A DNA stretch of 64,000 bases from Sanderia malayensis (GCA_013076295.1 RQOL01000658.1:2542001-2606000); one strand, 5' to 3'. Shown: positions 32,501-45,465, counted from the stretch's first letter. Notes: generated by a model from the letters alone, not told the origin. Made by a program: numbers and translations.

Positions 32501-34358
32501 TTCGTGTTCTTGTGAGACCAATATTGTTTAATAAAACTGCAGAGGAGACAAATTCTCAGAGGTATGTCAGAAAATGTTAGGAGTGAGGCAAGCACAATCT
32601 TCCTTCACAATTATTCATAGAAGCCCAATTAACATGAAGCAAATTTTAGTACAGCACACAGAATGCTTTGTTGGCGCTTTGAAGAAGAAATCACAAATAT
32701 TTAAGTTCAAATTGCTATCTTGTGCCATCTTATAAAACAACAGTTCATTCTTCTAGACTACGTGAAAGCAAAAAGTAACTGGGTAAAGATCTAAAAAGCA
32801 TTATCAATGTGCGAAACATAATTAGGGACAACTTCTGCCACAACAACCAAAGAATGGAAAATGTTGCATGACAACATATATATGCTCCAGCATTTGAGTT
32901 AATGAATCGATTAAAATCAACACGAATTTTGGTGTGGTTTCCCTGAACAAAGATTGCTGATCTTTATAATGTTGCATTTTCCTGAGCAAAGATTGCTGAT
33001 CTTTATAATGTTGCAGAGGGGTTAACAACTCGTTCATCTATCAAAATTTTTTCTATTTTCGTGAACAAGGCAGTGAAACAGTGCCACACAACTGGTCAAT
33101 CGTAGATCAAAGCACGAAACAAACTCAGATTGATTCAAATAGATTTGAAACTGCATCTTAGTTTAATTCAAACATTCATTTACATCAGTTTTCAATTACC
33201 CGATGCCATGGAGATAGGGGGCATAATATCAATGATGCCGGTTACGGAAAAAGTGTAAGAAAACAGTTCTTCACCTTGTAAATGGGTGCCAACCTGTTTA
33301 ACAAATATAGCAAAGTAATGCAGGTTCAACTTGAAAATGTTTAATAAAAATATCTCTCCATTGGCCCGACACTACGGTCTCGTTGATCTCAGAAGCTTAC
33401 TAAATGAAGGAGAGAAACATTGCATGTCTTTTGTCGCCTGAAAGAGCATTGATTGCGATACCATTTGCCTGATAGAGTGATTGATCTCTGCATTCATTAA
33501 GAGAAGACATTGTTGGAAAGTTTCGACAGGAATTAATTCATCATAGATATAGGCAGTTAAAGTGAATAGTAAACACATACCTGCAGTTTCATAGCCATAT
33601 GGCATTGGTTCTTTATCGGAATGTATTGGAAAGGTCCATGTTCGATTTGGCATTGTTGAATATGATGAGTAATGCAGAGGAGATACACAGTGATGACAAC
33701 AAAGTTTGCAGGCAGATGATGCGGATGATGTTGGGTGGTTCTTTTCGTGTTGCTGGTTCCAGTATGCCACTGATGACGACGTTTCTTGCTGTTGTTGATG
33801 TTGCAAATGATTATGAGAGTAAGCATCGTGTTTATGATCATGATTGTAATCGTTATGATTCGTTGATGATAAACAGCATTCTCTTGTTGTTAAATCTCTT
33901 ACTGCTTCATCAACTCGCCCTCGCCTCTCTGAAGGCATGTAATAGTGAGATGAATCGTGATTTTGAGATTTATTTCCACTTGGTGATGCGTCCTTTGGCT
34001 TGAGAATATCACTGATGTTGTGTGATGTTTTCTTTTGCGGACTCGTCGTTGCATTACCAAACGGATGAAATAGTTTGTGAATATATGTTGATGAAGACGA
34101 AGGTGAAGCCTTCCGATCTTCACCATCATAGCAAGTCCTACTTCGAGATGATCTTGCCACTGGATATAATGGAATCGGAGCTGTTAACCGTGGCTCGTTG
34201 ATTGCGTTCATTTTGGCTGTAAGATATCTATTGCCATGATGATGATGTATGGTTTCTCTTACTTCATGTTGGTAATGCCGTCTGAGCGAATCATTTCTCG
34301 TTGTAATGTGTGCTGATATCTCTGGACTTCTACTGCGCAAATTGCCCGTTGAATCCAT
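29505..34358 (-). CDS. nkx6: NK6-class homeobox transcription factor
   Basis: NK6 proteins are DNA-binding repressors that pattern neural and endodermal tissue. Three exons on minus (34358-33581, 30054-29922, 29745-29505) give 383 aa with exact frame. A homeodomain at about residues 272-331 contains [21 protein letters not shown], the recognition helix [18 protein letters not shown], and a following basic run. [15 protein letters not shown] is diagnostic of NK6. An eh1/TN-type Groucho-binding motif (HNISDILKP) lies near residues 112-120, as in vertebrate NKX6. The N-terminal half is otherwise rich in His, Ser and Gln and unlike vertebrate proteins. The acidic/serine-rich C-terminus ends [16 protein letters not shown]. 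The first ATG (34358) begins the open exon. Intron 1 is 3.5 kb, large for this window and a likely place for enhancers. Confidence 0.93.
32940..33016. repeat. Tandem duplication in NK6 intron 1
   Basis: Two adjacent copies of a unit of about 37 bp, CTGA(A/G)CAAAGATTGCTGATC followed by TTTATAATGTTGCA. Only two to three differences separate the copies, so it is recent. The units contain TAT-rich sequence but no feature I can name. Confidence 0.75.
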
Positions 34359-37300
34359 CTGCTACTATGTTTGTGAACGTCAAACCACGTCCTAGCAATC
34401 TATCTTCCTTCGTGGTGGTCCGCATACACTGCGCATGCAATACACACATACACATGTATATATCTACTGGTCTTCTTTGCTCGTCAAAGCAACGCTGTGA
34501 GTGGCTTATGACGGAAACGATAATGTTATGGAGTTATTATGGAACCCGATCTTTGTTTGCCTGTCAATTATGAAGCGACAAAATCATAACGGTCTTCATC
34601 TGTGCATTTATTGACACTGAACTCGCATGACTTTCCAAATATGACATACTCGCATCCAGTTGCATTCTGGGATTGGTCGTACGCGAATCATCAACGAATT
34701 GTATCAGTTGGTGCTGTGAGCAGAATGGATGCCAATAGATGCGTGGGTACATTGTTGGTAATATCAATGTCAGAGAGCCTGAAGGGCTGTTAGCTTCTCT
34801 AAATGATACCATGCTGATTGTGAGATTGATAGAAACCTCACAGACAATCAAAACTGTCCTCGACACATTGGATAATTCATGGATATCATGATTTAATATA
34901 TATAATTCATAATTTAATTCATTGGAATAATCTACGCTATGATATACGAAAATATGTTTGTTTGTTCTTTCAATGTACAGAAAAGAATCGGTTTGAATTT
35001 GAGAGGAAGCAATATTAAGTGAGCTTTTGAGAAGCTTGGTAAACAATCATAATAAAAGAGGAAAAAGTTTGTTTACACTCAAATCTTACTTTAGTTTTTT
35101 AGTACAGTAATCGAAATTCTCTTGGAAAACTGATTGTTTTTTGGCCTGATAATCTTTGCTTTTCAGGCAAATATTTGCTGGGTTGAAAATGAATTAACAT
35201 TCGTTTTTATAAGACGGTAGGGGAGTACAAATGACAAACACAAACATAGATTGGTTTACATCAACGGAAATTATAAACGTTGCATTCCTTTGCTGGACAA
35301 TCAAGCCCAACTGCAACGCTCAAGCTTCATGCCAAGGCCACGACAACCAGTATAGCAGCTCTGCGATGCTAGCTAAATATATAGCTCACTCTTAATTTGC
35401 AGATATCTGCATGTATTTAACGATGTTTTAGATAAGCATACACGATTATGAAACAACTGGCTTAATCAACACCTGAGCATCAACCAATCAAAAGCTAGCA
35501 TTTGGAAGCTCGTTAGGCAACTTTGATGTATTCAAATAGACTCGTTGATGGAATTTTGCATTCTTATTCGCAGCAAAATTGACCAGAAATAAGTGACAGG
35601 AAAGTTCCAGGGTGGCATCAAGCATGGAAAAGCCACTTAACTGTTGATCATCATTCTTAAACAATTAACGCATCAATTGTATAATCATATAGGATAAAAG
35701 GTCATTTAAGAACAGTATTAATGTCCTAGACAAAGGTGAAAGCCTCCAGGCCGCAACTTGCAACGAGCAATTATATCTAAATGACGTCACTGGGCTGAAA
35801 GAGTAATTCTAGCCACAAAAACTGAACATAGAAGGCGGGCTGTGAAGGAGCCTCAAGGTAATGAAAAAAAGGAAGGAAGGAGATACTTTACATCACCTTC
35901 GTTTTCCTTACTTAATGTGGGAAAGGACAGAAGATGAAACAAATCAATTCTTTGTTGCCTGGTCTAAGAAATACGCATTATTACATTTTTAATGACTTTT
36001 GACAGGAAATATTTGACGAAGCAAACGCAATTTTTATTTATTTTTTCTTCCGTGAATGAATGAACAGAAATCTCAACATACCTACCAATATTCATATTTT
36101 CTTACACATTATTACAGAAGAGTAAACAAGGATCATATTATTTTCACATCAATGTAAATTGCTTAATCCATATATGTACTTATCATTCTTTGCTTGGATC
36201 AAACTTGTATTTAGCATCTGAAGTTAAATATCTCTCCCAAGCCGACAGAATAAAACGGAAACGTCCTAGACTAACAGATATTTCTTATTCTTCATCTCTA
36301 ATTAATTACTACTCTCTCTAAATTTAAATTTGGAGAACTCCTTTTATTTAGAAATAAAGTGTTTCCATGCAGCAATAGTTGTTGTCAAGGGGTTTTTGAT
36401 CTAAAGGTCACCACCATGGCAATATCGCTGCAAAAACCTATCAACAAAGCCAGCTTGCTGATGCCATTTTCTGCGGCATTTATTGATTTGTTGCACATAT
36501 GCTAACAAATGCATATGTAACAATTTGTGCAAATGTTTTACAAATGCTACTAATTCATCTGGTGATGCTAGCCATGCTGTATCTACGATAATTATATGTT
36601 GACTTGGCATGCCTAAGTATGCTCAGAAATGCCGCTCTTTGCTTTCAAGCAAGAGAACAACTGCTCGCTATAAATTAGAATGTTAACTAAGCTCAAAGAT
36701 TTGAAATGTTTAGGTAGTTGGTTCTAATTTTAGACACGATTTCCTGTAACACGAGCAATTTGGTCAATTCATCGAATGTGACAATGCGTAGTTTAATACA
36801 CGAAATCTATTGACAGAGTACAAGTGTACAGTTGAATCGACGAAAGCATTTCAAGGTAAACATATAATGTTCTCAACGACAAAACACGTTGATATAAGCC
36901 ATGATCTTATTTACAAAGGGAACACTGCTATGTTGTAAGACACAGCAATGCCCAAGTTATCAAATGCACATATTTAGTAAAATATTGACTCCTTTATTCT
37001 GTGGTATTCTTCCTGATCCCCTAATCTGAATTTTTGCGACACAAACGATTCTTGCAAATTTTTTAAGCGACCGATTATGTGATTGACGATAACTTGCAAA
37101 ATGATAATTAACATAATGATTTTTATGTTACAAGCCTAGTTGTCAAAACATTTTTTTGCTATGATTGTGTTACGGTATGAAAGTTATGTCCAGCATGTGC
37201 AAAAGGCAGCAGTAATAATGCAAAATTCATGCGCAAATAGTGGACACGAGAATGATCTGAAATTACTGCAATGTCCCTGCGTAGCATCCATATGACGCCA

Positions 37301-38292
37301 GCGCAGAGGCATAGCATGCGACATGTGACATCCAAATTATAGCACCACAGCAACAATAGTGACTACAGTCACGACTCTCTTATAAATAATTCCAAAGGTT
37401 TTTGATTAAATTAGCTGACATGTAATACAGATCTTTTTCTATTGTATGTGAGGGGATGAGTGCAAGCCAAGGGAAGAAAAGAAGGAATTAGGAATATTAC
37501 AAATACCACTCACGAATTTACTTTTCAGATATCTACCTTGCATTCAGAATAATCAACTGTTTACCTTTGGTGAGATTCAAATTATTAAAAGATTAACTTC
37601 TGTTTTTTCAGCTAATAAAGTTATGTCAAAAGGTTTCATCAATTTTCAGAAAAAGATCACACAAGATTCATTTCAGGCGTTTCCTTCCATCTCAGAATGT
37701 TGAACTGTAACAAAATGTTGCTAGGGAACCATGAACCATTGACGTAAAAGATATTAAATGCTCAAAATTATATCATATAATCATGAGTTAGCAAATAGTA
37801 ATTGATCTAGTATTAAACCTTATGTTATGAATCGATATATTTTTAGCAAGTCTTAACAAGCCACGACTATATTAATGGTAAATCGAAAAATCGAAAACAT
37901 TAGAACTTGTACGGAAAATTAATATGCAACAGAGCATGGCAATAACTTAATTAAGATTGTGAAAATCAATATTAGAATATCTAAGGTTAAATTTCATTTT
38001 GTTGAGCAAATACAAGCTATGAGAAATTGCTAATACTTTTAGAAGTTATATTTAATGTTGCCAAACTGGAATTAAAAGTCAAACCTACAGTTTATAAATG
38101 ATTTTACGAGCAAATGTTAAAAACCTCAGTTTGCGATCGAAATTCAATAAATTAGAAAAGAAGGTTAGAGTCAGGTGGTTTACGTAATTGCAAGAGATAA
38201 GAAAACAAACAAAAGTTTCATGTATCTGTATCGGAACACTTTTTAACGATGCTTGTCTGAGTGTGAGTGACTAGTGGATTGCTAAAAACCTT
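34359..38292. other. Upstream region of NK6 and downstream region of MMD
   Basis: About 3.9 kb of AT-rich DNA with no gene I can support. One minus-strand frame at 36401-36610 (69 aa, starts MPSQHIIIVDTAWLASPDEL) looks amino-acid-like but has no splice partners or recognisable domain. The region should contain the NK6 promoter and possibly regulatory elements; none can be pinned down. Confidence 0.45.
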
Positions 38293-41200
38293 TTAAATTC
38301 TAATTGGATGAGCGTAAAGATGGGTCCAAATTGCGTAGAAGTGAATCAAGGCGCCAGCGGCACCAAACAAGTGCCAAATAGCGTGCGCAAAAGGGATTCT
38401 ACCATCACTCTTAAAGAATGCAATACCAGCAATGTACATGAAACCACCGATTGCAACCTCAGTCAATGCCTTCTCCGACTACAGTTAGAAAACATGCCGG
38501 TTAAAAGTTCACAAAAGAAAAATATACCAAGAAAGATGAATGCAAAACATTATACATCAATAAAAACACACTTACTAAATAAGCCAAAGGTAGGGCAGGA
38601 ATCACTCCAAGGCAAAGATAAGAAAGTGTGTCAATGGTTTTATACCTGAGAGAAAGAAAACCAAGCTTTACACAAATAAAAATGACAATCATTAGGGAGT
38701 GAATTGACTAGATAAAAAATCAACGAAATCCTTCTTTCACTATTCAAAGTGATCAAAAGGTGCTAATTAGTGGGTTTAGACAGCTTGTGAGTCAATTTTC
38801 GATCTATTTCAAAATTTGAATTTTGCAGCTGCATGGATACGTGGGTTTACATAACGTAAATGACTTGTTGCAGACATCCGTGATATCCAACTTTTGAAAT
38901 ATTTGTCCTAGAAAGCTCAAAATTGTCTCAAAGTGATCAGAAGGTGCTAATTAGTGGGTTTAGACAGCTTGTGAGTCAATTTTCGATCTATTTCAAAATT
39001 TGAATTTTGCAGCTGCATGGATACGTGGGGTTTACATAACGTAAGTGACTTGTTGCGGACATCCGTGACATCCAACTTTTGAAATATTTGTCCTAGAAAG
39101 CTCAAAATTGTCTCAAAGTGATCAGAAGTTGCTAATTAGTGGGTTTAGACAGCTTGTGAGTCAATTTTCGATCTATTTCAAAATTTGAATTTTGCAGCTG
39201 CATGGATACGTGGGGTTTACATAACGTAAATGACTTGTTGCGGACATCCGTGACATCCAACTTTTGAACTATTTGTCCTAGAAAGCTCAAAATTGTCTCA
39301 AAGTGATCAGAAGTTGCTAATTAGTGGGTTTAGACAGCTTGTGAGTCAATTTTCGATCTATTTCAAAATTTGAATTTTGCAGCTGCATGGATACGTGAGG
39401 TTTACATAACATAAGTGACTTGTTGCGGACATCCGTGATATCCAACTTTTGAAATATTTGTCCTAGAAAGCTCAAAATTGTCTCAAAGTGATCAGAAGGT
39501 GCTAATTAGTGGGTTTAGACAGCTTGTGAGTCAATTTTCGATCTATTTCAAAAATTGAATTTTGCAGCTGCATGGATACGTGGGTTTACATAACGTAAAT
39601 GACTTGTTGCGGACATCCGTGATATCCAGCTTTTGAAATATTTGTCCTAGAAAGCTCAAAATTGTCTCAAAGTGATCAGAAGGTGCTAATTAGTGGGTTT
39701 AGACAGCTTGTGAGTCAATTTTCGATCTATTTCAAAATTTGAATTTTGCAGCTGCATGGATACGTGGGGTTTACATAACGTAAATGACTTGTTGCGGACA
39801 TCCGTGACATCCAACTTTTGAAATATTTGTCCTAGAAAGCTCAAAATTGTCTCAAAGTGATCAGAAGTTGCTAATTAGTGGGCTTAGACAGCTCCTGAGT
39901 CAATTTTCGATCTATTTCAAAATTTGAATTTTGCAGCTGCATGGATACGTGAGGTTTACATAACATAAGTGACTTGTTGCGGACATCCGTGACATCCAAC
40001 TTTTGAAATATTTGTCCTAGAAAGCTCAAAAATGTCTCAAAGTGATCAGAAGGTGCTAATTAATGGGTTTAGACAGCTTGTGAGTCAATTTTCGATCTAT
40101 TTCAAAATTTGAATTTTGCAGCTGCGTGGATACGTGGGTTTACATAACGTAAATGACTTGTTGCAGACATCCGTGATATCCAACTTTTGAAATATTTGTC
40201 CTAGAAAGCTCAAAATTGTCTCAAAGTGATCAGAAGGTGCTAATTAGTGGGTTTAGACAGCTTGTGAGTCAATTTTCGATCTATTTCAAAATTTGAATTT
40301 TGCAGCTGCATGGATACGTGGGGTTTACATAACGTAAGTGACTTGTTGCGGACATCCGTGACATCCAACTTTTGAAATATTTGTCCTAGAAAGCTCAAAA
40401 TTGTCTCAAAGTGATCAGAAGGTGCTAATTAATGGGTTTAGACAGCTCCTGAGTCAATTTTCGATCTATTTCAAAATTTGAATTTTGCAGCTGCGTGGAT
40501 ACGTGGGTTTACATAACGTAAATGACTTGTTGCAGACATCCGTGATATCCAACTTTTGAAATATTTGTCCTAGAAAGCTCAAAATTGTCTCAAAGTGATC
40601 AGAAGGTGCTAATTAGTGGGTTTAGACAGCTTGTGAGTCAATTTTCGATCTATTTCAAAATTTGAATTTTGCAGCTGCATGGATACGTGGGGTTTACATA
40701 ACGTAAGTGACTTGTTGCGGACATCCGTGACATCCAACTTTTGAAATATTTGTCCTAGAAAGCTCAAAATTGTCTCAAAGTGATCAGAAGTTGCTAATTA
40801 GTGGGTTTAGACAGCTTGTGAGTCAATTTTCGATCTATTTCAAAATTTGAATTTTGCAGCTGCATGGATACGTGGGGTTTACATAACGTAAGTGACTTGT
40901 TGCGGACATCCGTGACATCCAACTTTTGAAATATTTGTCCTAGAAAGCTCAAAATTGTCTCAAAGTGATCAGAAGTTGCTAATTAGTGGGTTTAGACAGC
41001 TTGTGAGTCAATTTTCGATCTATTTCAAAATTTGAATTTTGCAGCTGCATGGATACGTGGGGTTTACATAACGTAAGTGACTTGTTGCGGACATCCGTGA
41101 CATCCAACTTTTGAAATATTTGTCCTAGAAAGCTCAAAATTGTCTCAAAGTGATCAGAAGGTGCTAATTAGTGGGTTTAGACAGCTTGTGAGTCAATTTT

Positions 41201-44200
41201 CGATCTATTTCAAAATTTGAATTTTGCAGCTGCATGGATACGTGGGGTTTACATAACGTAAGTGACTTGTTGCGGACATCCGTGACATCCAACTTTTGAA
41301 ATATTTGTCCTAGAAAGCTCAAAATTGTCTCAAAGTGATCAGAAGTTGCTAATTAGTGGGTTTAGACAGCTTGTGAGTCAATTTTCGATCTATTTCAAAA
41401 TTTGAATTTTGCAGCTGCATGGATACGTGGGGTTTACATAACGTAAGTGACTTGTTGGGGACATCCGTGACATCCAACTTTTGAAATATTTGTCCTAGAA
41501 AGCTCAAAATTGTCTCAAAGTGATCAGAAGTTGCTAATTAGTGGGTTTAGACAGCTTGTGAGTCAATTTTCGATCTATTTCAAAATTTGAATTTTGCAGC
41601 TGCATGGATATGTGGGGTTTACATAACGTAAGTGACTTGTTGCGGACATCCGTGACATCCAACTTTTGAACTATTTGTTCTAGAAAGCTCAAAATTGTCT
41701 CAAAGTGATCAGAAGTTGCTAATTAGTGGGTTTAGACAGCTTGTGAGTCAATTTTCGATCTATTTCAAAATTTGAATTTTGCAGCTGCATGGATACGTGG
41801 GTTTACATAACGTAAGTGACTTGTTGCGGACATCCGTGACATCCAACTTTTGAACTATTTGTCCTAGAAAGCTCAGAATTGTCTCAAAGTGATCAGAAGT
41901 TGCTAATTAGTGGGTTTAGACAGCTTGTGAGTCAATTTTCGATCTATTTCAAAATTTGAATTTTGCAGCTGCATGGATACGTGGGTTTACATAACGTAAA
42001 TGACTTGTTGCGGACATCCGTGATATCCAGCTTTTGAAATATTTGTCCTAGAAAGCTCAAAATTGTCTCAAAGTGATCAGAAGGTGCTAATTAGTGGGTT
42101 TAGACAGCTTGTGAGTCAATTTTCGATCTATTTCAAAATTTGAATTTTGCAGCTGCATGGATACGTGGGGTTTACATAACGTAAATGACTTGTTGCAGAC
42201 ATCCGTGATATCCAACTTTTGAAATATTTGTCCTAGAAAGCTCAAAATTGTCTCAAAGTGATCAGAAGGTGCTAATTAGTGGGTTTAGACAGCTTGTGAG
42301 TCAATTTTCGATCTATTTCAAAATTTGAATTTTGCAGCTGCATGGATACGTGGGGTTTACATAACGTAAGTGACTTGTTGCGGACATCCGTGACATCCAA
42401 CTTTTGAAATATTTGTCCTAGAAAGCTCAAAATTGTCTCAAAGTGATCAGAAGTTGCTAATTAGTGGGCTTAGACAGCTCCTGAGTCAATTTTCGATCTA
42501 TTTCAAAATTTGAATTTTGCAGCTGCATGGATACGTGGGGTTTACATAACGTAAGTGACTTGTTGCGGACATCCGTGACATCCAACTTTTGAAATATTTG
42601 TCCTAGAAAGCTCAAAATTGTCTCAAAGTGATCAGAAGTTGCTAATTAGTGGGTTTAGACAGCTTGTGAGTCAATTTTCGATCTATTTCAAAATTTGAAT
42701 TTTGCAGCTGCATGGATACGCGGGGTTTACATAACGTAAGTGACTTGTTGCGGACATCCGTGACATCCAACTTTTGAAATATTTGTCCTAGAAAGCTCAA
42801 AATTGTCTCAAAGTGATCAGAAGTTGCTAATTAGTGGGTTTAGACAGCTTGTGAGTCAATTTTCGATCTATTTCAAAATTTGAATTTTGCAGCTGCATGG
42901 ATACGTGGGGTTTACATAACGTAAGTGACTTGTTGCGGACATCCGTGACATCCAACTTTTGAACTATTTGTCCTAGAAAGCTCAAAATTGTCTCAAAGTG
43001 ATCAGAAGTTGCTAATTAGTGGGTTTAGACAGCTTGTGAGTCAATTTTCGATCTATTTCAAAATTTGAATTTTGCAGCTGCATGGATACGTGAGGTTTAC
43101 ATAACATAAGTGACTTGTTGCGGACATCCGTGATATCCAACTTTTTAAATATTTGTCCTAGAAAGCTCAAAATTGTCTCAAAGTGATCAGAAGGTGCTAA
43201 TTAGTGGGTTTAGACAGCTTGTGAGTCAATTTTCGATCTATTTCAAAATTTGAATTTTGCAGCTGCATGGATACGTGGGGTTTACATAACGTAAGTGACT
43301 TGTTGCGGACATCCGTGACATCCAACTTTTGAAATATTTGTCCTAGAAAGCTCAAAATTGTCTCAAAGTGATCAGAAGGTGCTAATTAGTGGGCTTAGAC
43401 AGCTCCTGAGTCAATTTTCAATGTATTTCACAGGAATTATGACAACAGTATTTACCTGTCATGAAAGAAATAAGAATAGAATACTCCAGTAATAGCAGCA
43501 ATAGAAAGGAGCCATGCTATTTCATCACCGAGGCCGCCATTGTCCTGTAACAACAACCTGGCAAATGAAGTTACAAAGAGAAATTAGCTTCACCCAAACA
43601 TCTTATATTGACAAACAGCAAACTTTACTCATTTTGTTATTTATTTCGGTGAATTTTTATTGTAGGTAAATAATGTGGAAATTTACTGCGGAAAGTTAAA
43701 TGTTAATGATAAAGGAACAAATTAATTATTTACAACTAACCAGGGCATATATGAGGCGGCGATGAAAATATATATCATTATTCTATCACCTTTGTGGAAT
43801 ACTTTGCGTGCAGAACTGAGAAAATAAAAGAAAACAGAGTTTGGAAACGGGCGGGAATAAAAAAAGAAGTAAAGAAAGAATAGTTGGAATAATAATAAAA
43901 GAAATTTTAAGTCACGCACCATGGACTTTCAGTCAAGCATAGAATGTGGAAAATAGTTGATATTAAAAACAAAAGAACCAGCGATGCTCCGTATACAACA
44001 CTGACTATCTCATGGGAAACAGTTTCAGAATTTTTAAATATCCAAAATGCGCCAGCAATGGATGGAATTATCCAAATCTAAAAGAAACAAGGATCAACAC
44101 CATAATTTACATGATAATACATGAACATTAACTAAATATGTCGTAACCAATCAACAATACTTGGCAATCGGATGCTGCAACTCCAAACAAGTCTGATGCG

Positions 44201-44490
44201 ACTGTCGTATGACGTCATGAATAAAATCAAAATAAATGAAGCTCACCCCATGAGTAATGCAGTTGGCTATTTGCTCCAAGGTAGTTGGGATATACGATTC
44301 ATTCTTATCGGCTGGAAGGTTCATGAACCTGTTGATAAAATAATTATATGATGACGTAAAAAGTCGCACGTGGTTGCTCAAAAGGGCCGGGGGCCCTACT
44401 TACTTGCCGCTCAGGACGGCCTAATAATAACATCCCTTGAAATGTTCGATAGTGTAATCGACAAACTCACTTGTGCATTGCAAGCTTCAT
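38293..44490 (-). CDS. mmd: Monocyte-to-macrophage differentiation factor-like PAQR membrane protein
   Basis: A seven-helix membrane protein of the progestin/adipoQ receptor (PAQR10/11) family, located in Golgi or other internal membranes in animals studied. Seven exons on minus (44490-44471, 44328-44247, 44077-43920, 43815-43741, 43557-43456, 38645-38576, 38478-38293) give 230 aa with all phases matching. The three PAQR signatures are present: E-x3-N-x3-H (EQIANCITH), S-x3-H (STIFH) and H-x3-H (HAIWH near the C-terminus). Other matches are [15 protein letters not shown] and [16 protein letters not shown]. The start MKLAMHK comes from a tiny first exon whose donor completes the next codon. 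The intron between exons 5 and 6 is 4.8 kb and almost entirely satellite. MMD versus MMD2 is not resolvable here. Confidence 0.94.
38746..43433. repeat. ~185-bp satellite array, 25 complete copies, inside an MMD intron
   Basis: Unit starts (AAAGTGATCAG) fall at 38746, 38930, 39115, 39300, 39485 and so on to 43180, every 184-186 bp, with a truncated 26th copy from 43365. Copies are nearly identical. Variable sites include AGAAGGTGCT versus AGAAGTTGCT, CAGCTTGTG versus CAGCTCCTG, GTGGGTTT versus GTGGGGTTT or GTGAGGTTT, CGTAAAT versus CGTAAGT, and GATATCC versus GACATCC. These recur in irregular combinations, suggesting multi-unit turnover. The first copy has ATCAAAAGG instead of ATCAGAAGG. No protein is encoded. 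Confidence 0.98.
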
Positions 44491-45037
44491 AGTTGAAGTC
44501 TTTAGTATATCATCTTCATTACAACGACGCGAGATTTGGATAAATTAATCAGTGCCTATTCGATACAGTCCCATACAGCTCGAAATTTTTACACTGAACT
44601 TTGATTTGATCCAAGATCCAAAACACAGGGTACTCCATGTCAGGTCTCACAAAAAAAATCCAGCTCAATGTTTGCTCATCGATACAATCATTCATATTTC
44701 TAACTTCTACATACAAAATTACTTTGCAAAACCTTATTATGGCATTAATGCTAATTAGTTACAGATGCTAATTAATTATTTTACAGATGCTAATTAATTA
44801 TTTGATTACAATGATTTCCCCCATAAACAACTCTACTATGTAATTAACTTAAGATTAGACAGTAGAAATAAGCAGAAAATTAGAAAGAAGAAGCATAAAA
44901 TTAAACAGTAATGAATCGAAATGTGATATTCAAATATCTCATAAACTTAAATATGATGTAATTTATGTCTTTTAAAGTCATTTAAGGTAAGGTTGTTACC
45001 ACAAGGGAATAATTACAAAGTTTTGGTTGTCTTTCAA
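44491..45037. other. Spacer between MMD and the prepropeptide gene
   Basis: Both genes lie on minus, so this holds the MMD promoter and the 3' end of the small secreted-peptide gene. Apart from the TAATTA repeat it is AT-rich, and I see no further gene. Confidence 0.5.
44745..44812. repeat. Short TAATTA-rich tandem repeat upstream of MMD
   Basis: TTACAGATGCTAATTAATTATT is present in two near-identical copies, with a third partial copy (ATGCTAATTAG) just before. TAATTA is the generic homeodomain core, but the run may be simple AT-rich repeat expansion. Confidence 0.5.
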
Positions 45038-45465
45038 TTACATTTGGCTTGGTGCAATTTCCCTGCGTGTTGGAGCAGTTTCACCATCGGACATGCAAAC
45101 AGATTCCCCGTTTGGTGAAATAACATAGCAGTGCCTCTGACAAGGTGTACAATCGCTTTCAGTAACACAAGAACAGAATAGACAGCAATCCCCTACACGT
45201 TTTTCTCTCTAGAAAATGAAAACAAATGTGATTTAGGATAGACAAAGAAGATCATTGTAGCTTGGCTTTTACTCGTAGTTATCAGCATTCCCAGAATAGA
45301 TGAACAAGCAAAAATCCAAACAATGTCTTGTAAAAAACAATATACCGTTGCCTCCAATCTGTAAGGGTCAACATTGCGATAAGACCGGGCTTGAATATCA
45401 GGCAAACATTGTAGCAGTAAAGCTAGTGATGCGAAGAATATTAGACCACCCTGATTTAAATACAT
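45038..45465 (-). CDS. Unrecognised secreted Cys-rich prepropeptide
   Basis: Two exons on minus (45465-45346 and 45208-45038) joined by a donor CAACG|GTATAT and acceptor TTTTCTAG give 96 aa, 288 + 3 nt in exact frame. The N-terminus has a hydrophobic core (LIFFASLALLLQCLP) ending DIQA, a typical signal peptide. A short pro-region leads to REKR, a furin-type cleavage site, falling at the exon junction. The predicted mature part (about 52 residues) carries eight cysteines: CC-x2-C-x-C-x5-C-x2-C-x3-C-x9-C. The spacing loosely recalls small disulfide peptides such as hepcidin or endothelin, but no alignment is convincing. It could be a hormone, antimicrobial peptide or another secreted factor. 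Start codon and splice choice are inferred. Confidence 0.6.

Noticed and set aside
33557..34129. Alternative His/Thr-rich frames on both strands over NK6 exon 1
   Set aside because: Shadows of the real exon, whose CAT/GAT-rich codons leave other frames open.
36401..36610. Possible small gene on minus (69 aa)
   Set aside because: Reasonable amino-acid composition but no splice partner, domain or promoter context; not enough to call.
38308..38649. A 113-aa plus-strand frame
   Set aside because: It is the antisense of the last two MMD exons, which carry the conserved PAQR motifs on minus.
38746..43433. CRISPR-like array
   Set aside because: Units are tandem without unique spacers, the period is about 185 bp, and the host is an animal gene intron.
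45038..45465. Calling the Cys-rich peptide an endothelin, hepcidin or toxin
   Set aside because: The spacing of cysteines differs from each family and there is no supporting sequence identity; left unnamed.
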